Part shown: one piece after another, positions 5,886-6,334 of the stretch
Position numbering within the stretch: the first letter of the stretch is position 1
How the letters are laid out: each line of letters begins with the position of its first letter
DNA from: Bacillota bacterium
GTDB lineage: Bacteria; Bacillota; Clostridia; Oscillospirales; Oscillospiraceae
Direction: 5' to 3'
Assembly (NCBI GenBank): GCA_023395775.1
Contig: JAEWYA010000109.1
Coordinates: 1 to 6,334, forward strand
DNA length: 6,334 nucleotides
Notes under the pieces: model-generated
Seen by the model: only the letters and a program-made list of their open reading frames with translations
Database searches by the model: none
Told to the model about the DNA's origin: nothing
Made by a program: the position numbers and the translations under genes

Positions 5886-5922
5886 AGCGGTCTTAGCCGC
5901 TTCTCAGAGCCGCATGGCGGCT
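5886..5922 (+). promoter_or_regulatory. Leader of the yhcH-type gene with competing hairpins
   Basis: Two small hairpins can form: AGCGG (5886-5890) with CCGCT (5897-5901), and AGCCGC (5908-5913) with GCGGCT (5917-5922). AGCCGC occurs a second time at 5895-5900, so it could pair with 5917-5922 instead, giving alternative folds. The last stem ends one base before the AAGGAGG ribosome binding site (5924-5930). It may modulate translation or protect the 5' end; no known riboswitch is recognised. Confidence 0.35.
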
Positions 5923-5939
5923 GAAGGAGGAAACAATTC

Positions 5940-6334
5940 ATGCTTTATGACACACTGGAGCATCTCTGCGCGTATTCCGCCCTTTCCCCCCGTCTGGCGC
6001 AGGCCTTCCGCTTTCTGGCGGAGACGGATTTTTCAAGGCTCCCCGACGGCTGTTTGGAGCTGGACGGGCAGGACGTATATGCCGGCCTCAGCACCTATGA
6101 GACGCGGCTCGTCAATGATACGCCGGAGGCCCACCGGAAGTATATCGACGTACAGTTTCTGCTAAGCGGCTCGGAAAAGATCGGCGTGGCCCCTCTCTCC
6201 GTCATGGAGGAGGAAGTCTCCGGAGACGAGCAGGGGGACATCTGGTTCTATCGCGGGCCCACGGAACCGCTGACGCTCGGCGGCGGCCGGGTTCTGGTCC
6301 TCTGGCCTCAGGATGCTCACGCCCCCTGCGTGGG
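5940..6334 (+). CDS. YhcH/YjgK/YiaL-family protein (sialate anomerase-like), 3' end cut off
   Basis: A cupin-like (double-stranded beta-helix) cytoplasmic protein of the YhcH/YjgK/YiaL family. E. coli YhcH (NanQ) speeds interconversion of sialic acid anomers, and relatives occur with other sugar-acid pathways. The visible 131 residues start MLYDTLEHL and contain TYETR (53-57), the metal-site-like EAHRKYIDVQFLLSGSEKIG (63-82), with Glu63 and His65, and WPQDAHAPC (122-130), with Asp125 and His127. The family is usually about 150-155 residues, so only the C-terminal strand with its conserved lysines is missing. The ATG is nine bases after AAGGAGG (5924-5930). It is transcribed away from iclR behind its own promoter and leader, and the shared intergenic region suggests joint control with the TRAP operon. 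Its presence is the best hint that the substrate is a cyclic sugar acid. The exact substrate is unknown. Confidence 0.93.
   Translation, partial: MLYDTLEHLCAYSALSPRLAQAFRFLAETDFSRLPDGCLELDGQDVYAGLSTYETRLVNDTPEAHRKYIDVQFLLSGSEKIGVAPLSVMEEEVSGDEQGDIWFYRGPTEPLTLGGGRVLVLWPQDAHAPCV

Larger units (their letters stand above)
5615..5939. other. Divergent regulatory region between iclR and the yhcH-type gene
   Basis: A 325-bp non-coding stretch, much more AT-rich in its left two thirds than the flanking genes. It holds the iclR promoter, the yhcH promoter, two inverted copies of a 17-bp operator-like sequence, and a GC-rich hairpin leader just before yhcH. Also visible are a TTTCA-N9-TGAAA inverted repeat (5787-5805) and three GTTTACA copies (5736-5742, 5841-5847, 5851-5857). 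The last two are exactly ten bases apart. No convincing gene lies inside it. An open frame running through it in the +1 direction is out of frame with the real yhcH gene and lacks a ribosome binding site. Confidence 0.75.

Noticed and set aside
5782..6165. A 127-codon open frame on the plus strand across the yhcH start
   Set aside because: It begins in non-coding AT-rich sequence, has no ribosome binding site, shows no family features, and overlaps the true YhcH-family frame beginning at 5940.

Overview
The window looks like a GC-rich Firmicute of the gut clostridial type (Oscillospiraceae-like). This is inferred from strong AGGAGG-type ribosome binding sites, GC-rich codon use, AT-rich intergenic regions with sigma-A-like promoters, and a lipoprotein with a long Gly/Ser/Ala linker after its lipobox. 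The species cannot be named from the sequence alone.

Nearly the whole window is one catabolic locus read from right to left on the minus strand: an IclR-family regulator (4844-5614), a complete tripartite TRAP transporter in the order solute-binding protein dctP (3709-4779), small permease dctQ (2941-3561) and large permease dctM (1602-2939), a DapA/NanA-superfamily Schiff-base lyase (625-1548), and a ribokinase-like PfkB sugar kinase (cut off at position 1). Facing away from iclR on the plus strand is a YhcH/YjgK/YiaL-family protein (5940 to the right edge, cut off). In E. coli the YhcH member is a sialic acid anomerase (NanQ).

The genes fit one pathway. The TRAP system imports an organic or sugar acid using an ion gradient, the YhcH-type protein may interconvert its anomers, the lyase splits a 2-keto acid with release of pyruvate or a similar product, and the kinase phosphorylates a sugar product. 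The lyase and kinase both carry unusual active-site residues, so the substrate is probably neither ordinary N-acetylneuraminate nor ribose. It cannot be named from the sequence.

Regulatory signals are rich. The 325-bp region between iclR and yhcH holds a strong promoter for iclR, a good promoter for yhcH, and two inverted copies of a 17-bp GTTC-N9-GAAC sequence (15 of 17 bases identical), which are the best candidates for the IclR operator. A strong intrinsic terminator lies between dctP and dctQ. It should make the binding protein more abundant than the permeases, and a weak promoter candidate and a TTG start follow it. The gap before the kinase gene holds competing GC-rich hairpins and another weak promoter candidate. 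No RNA genes, CRISPR arrays or mobile elements were seen.
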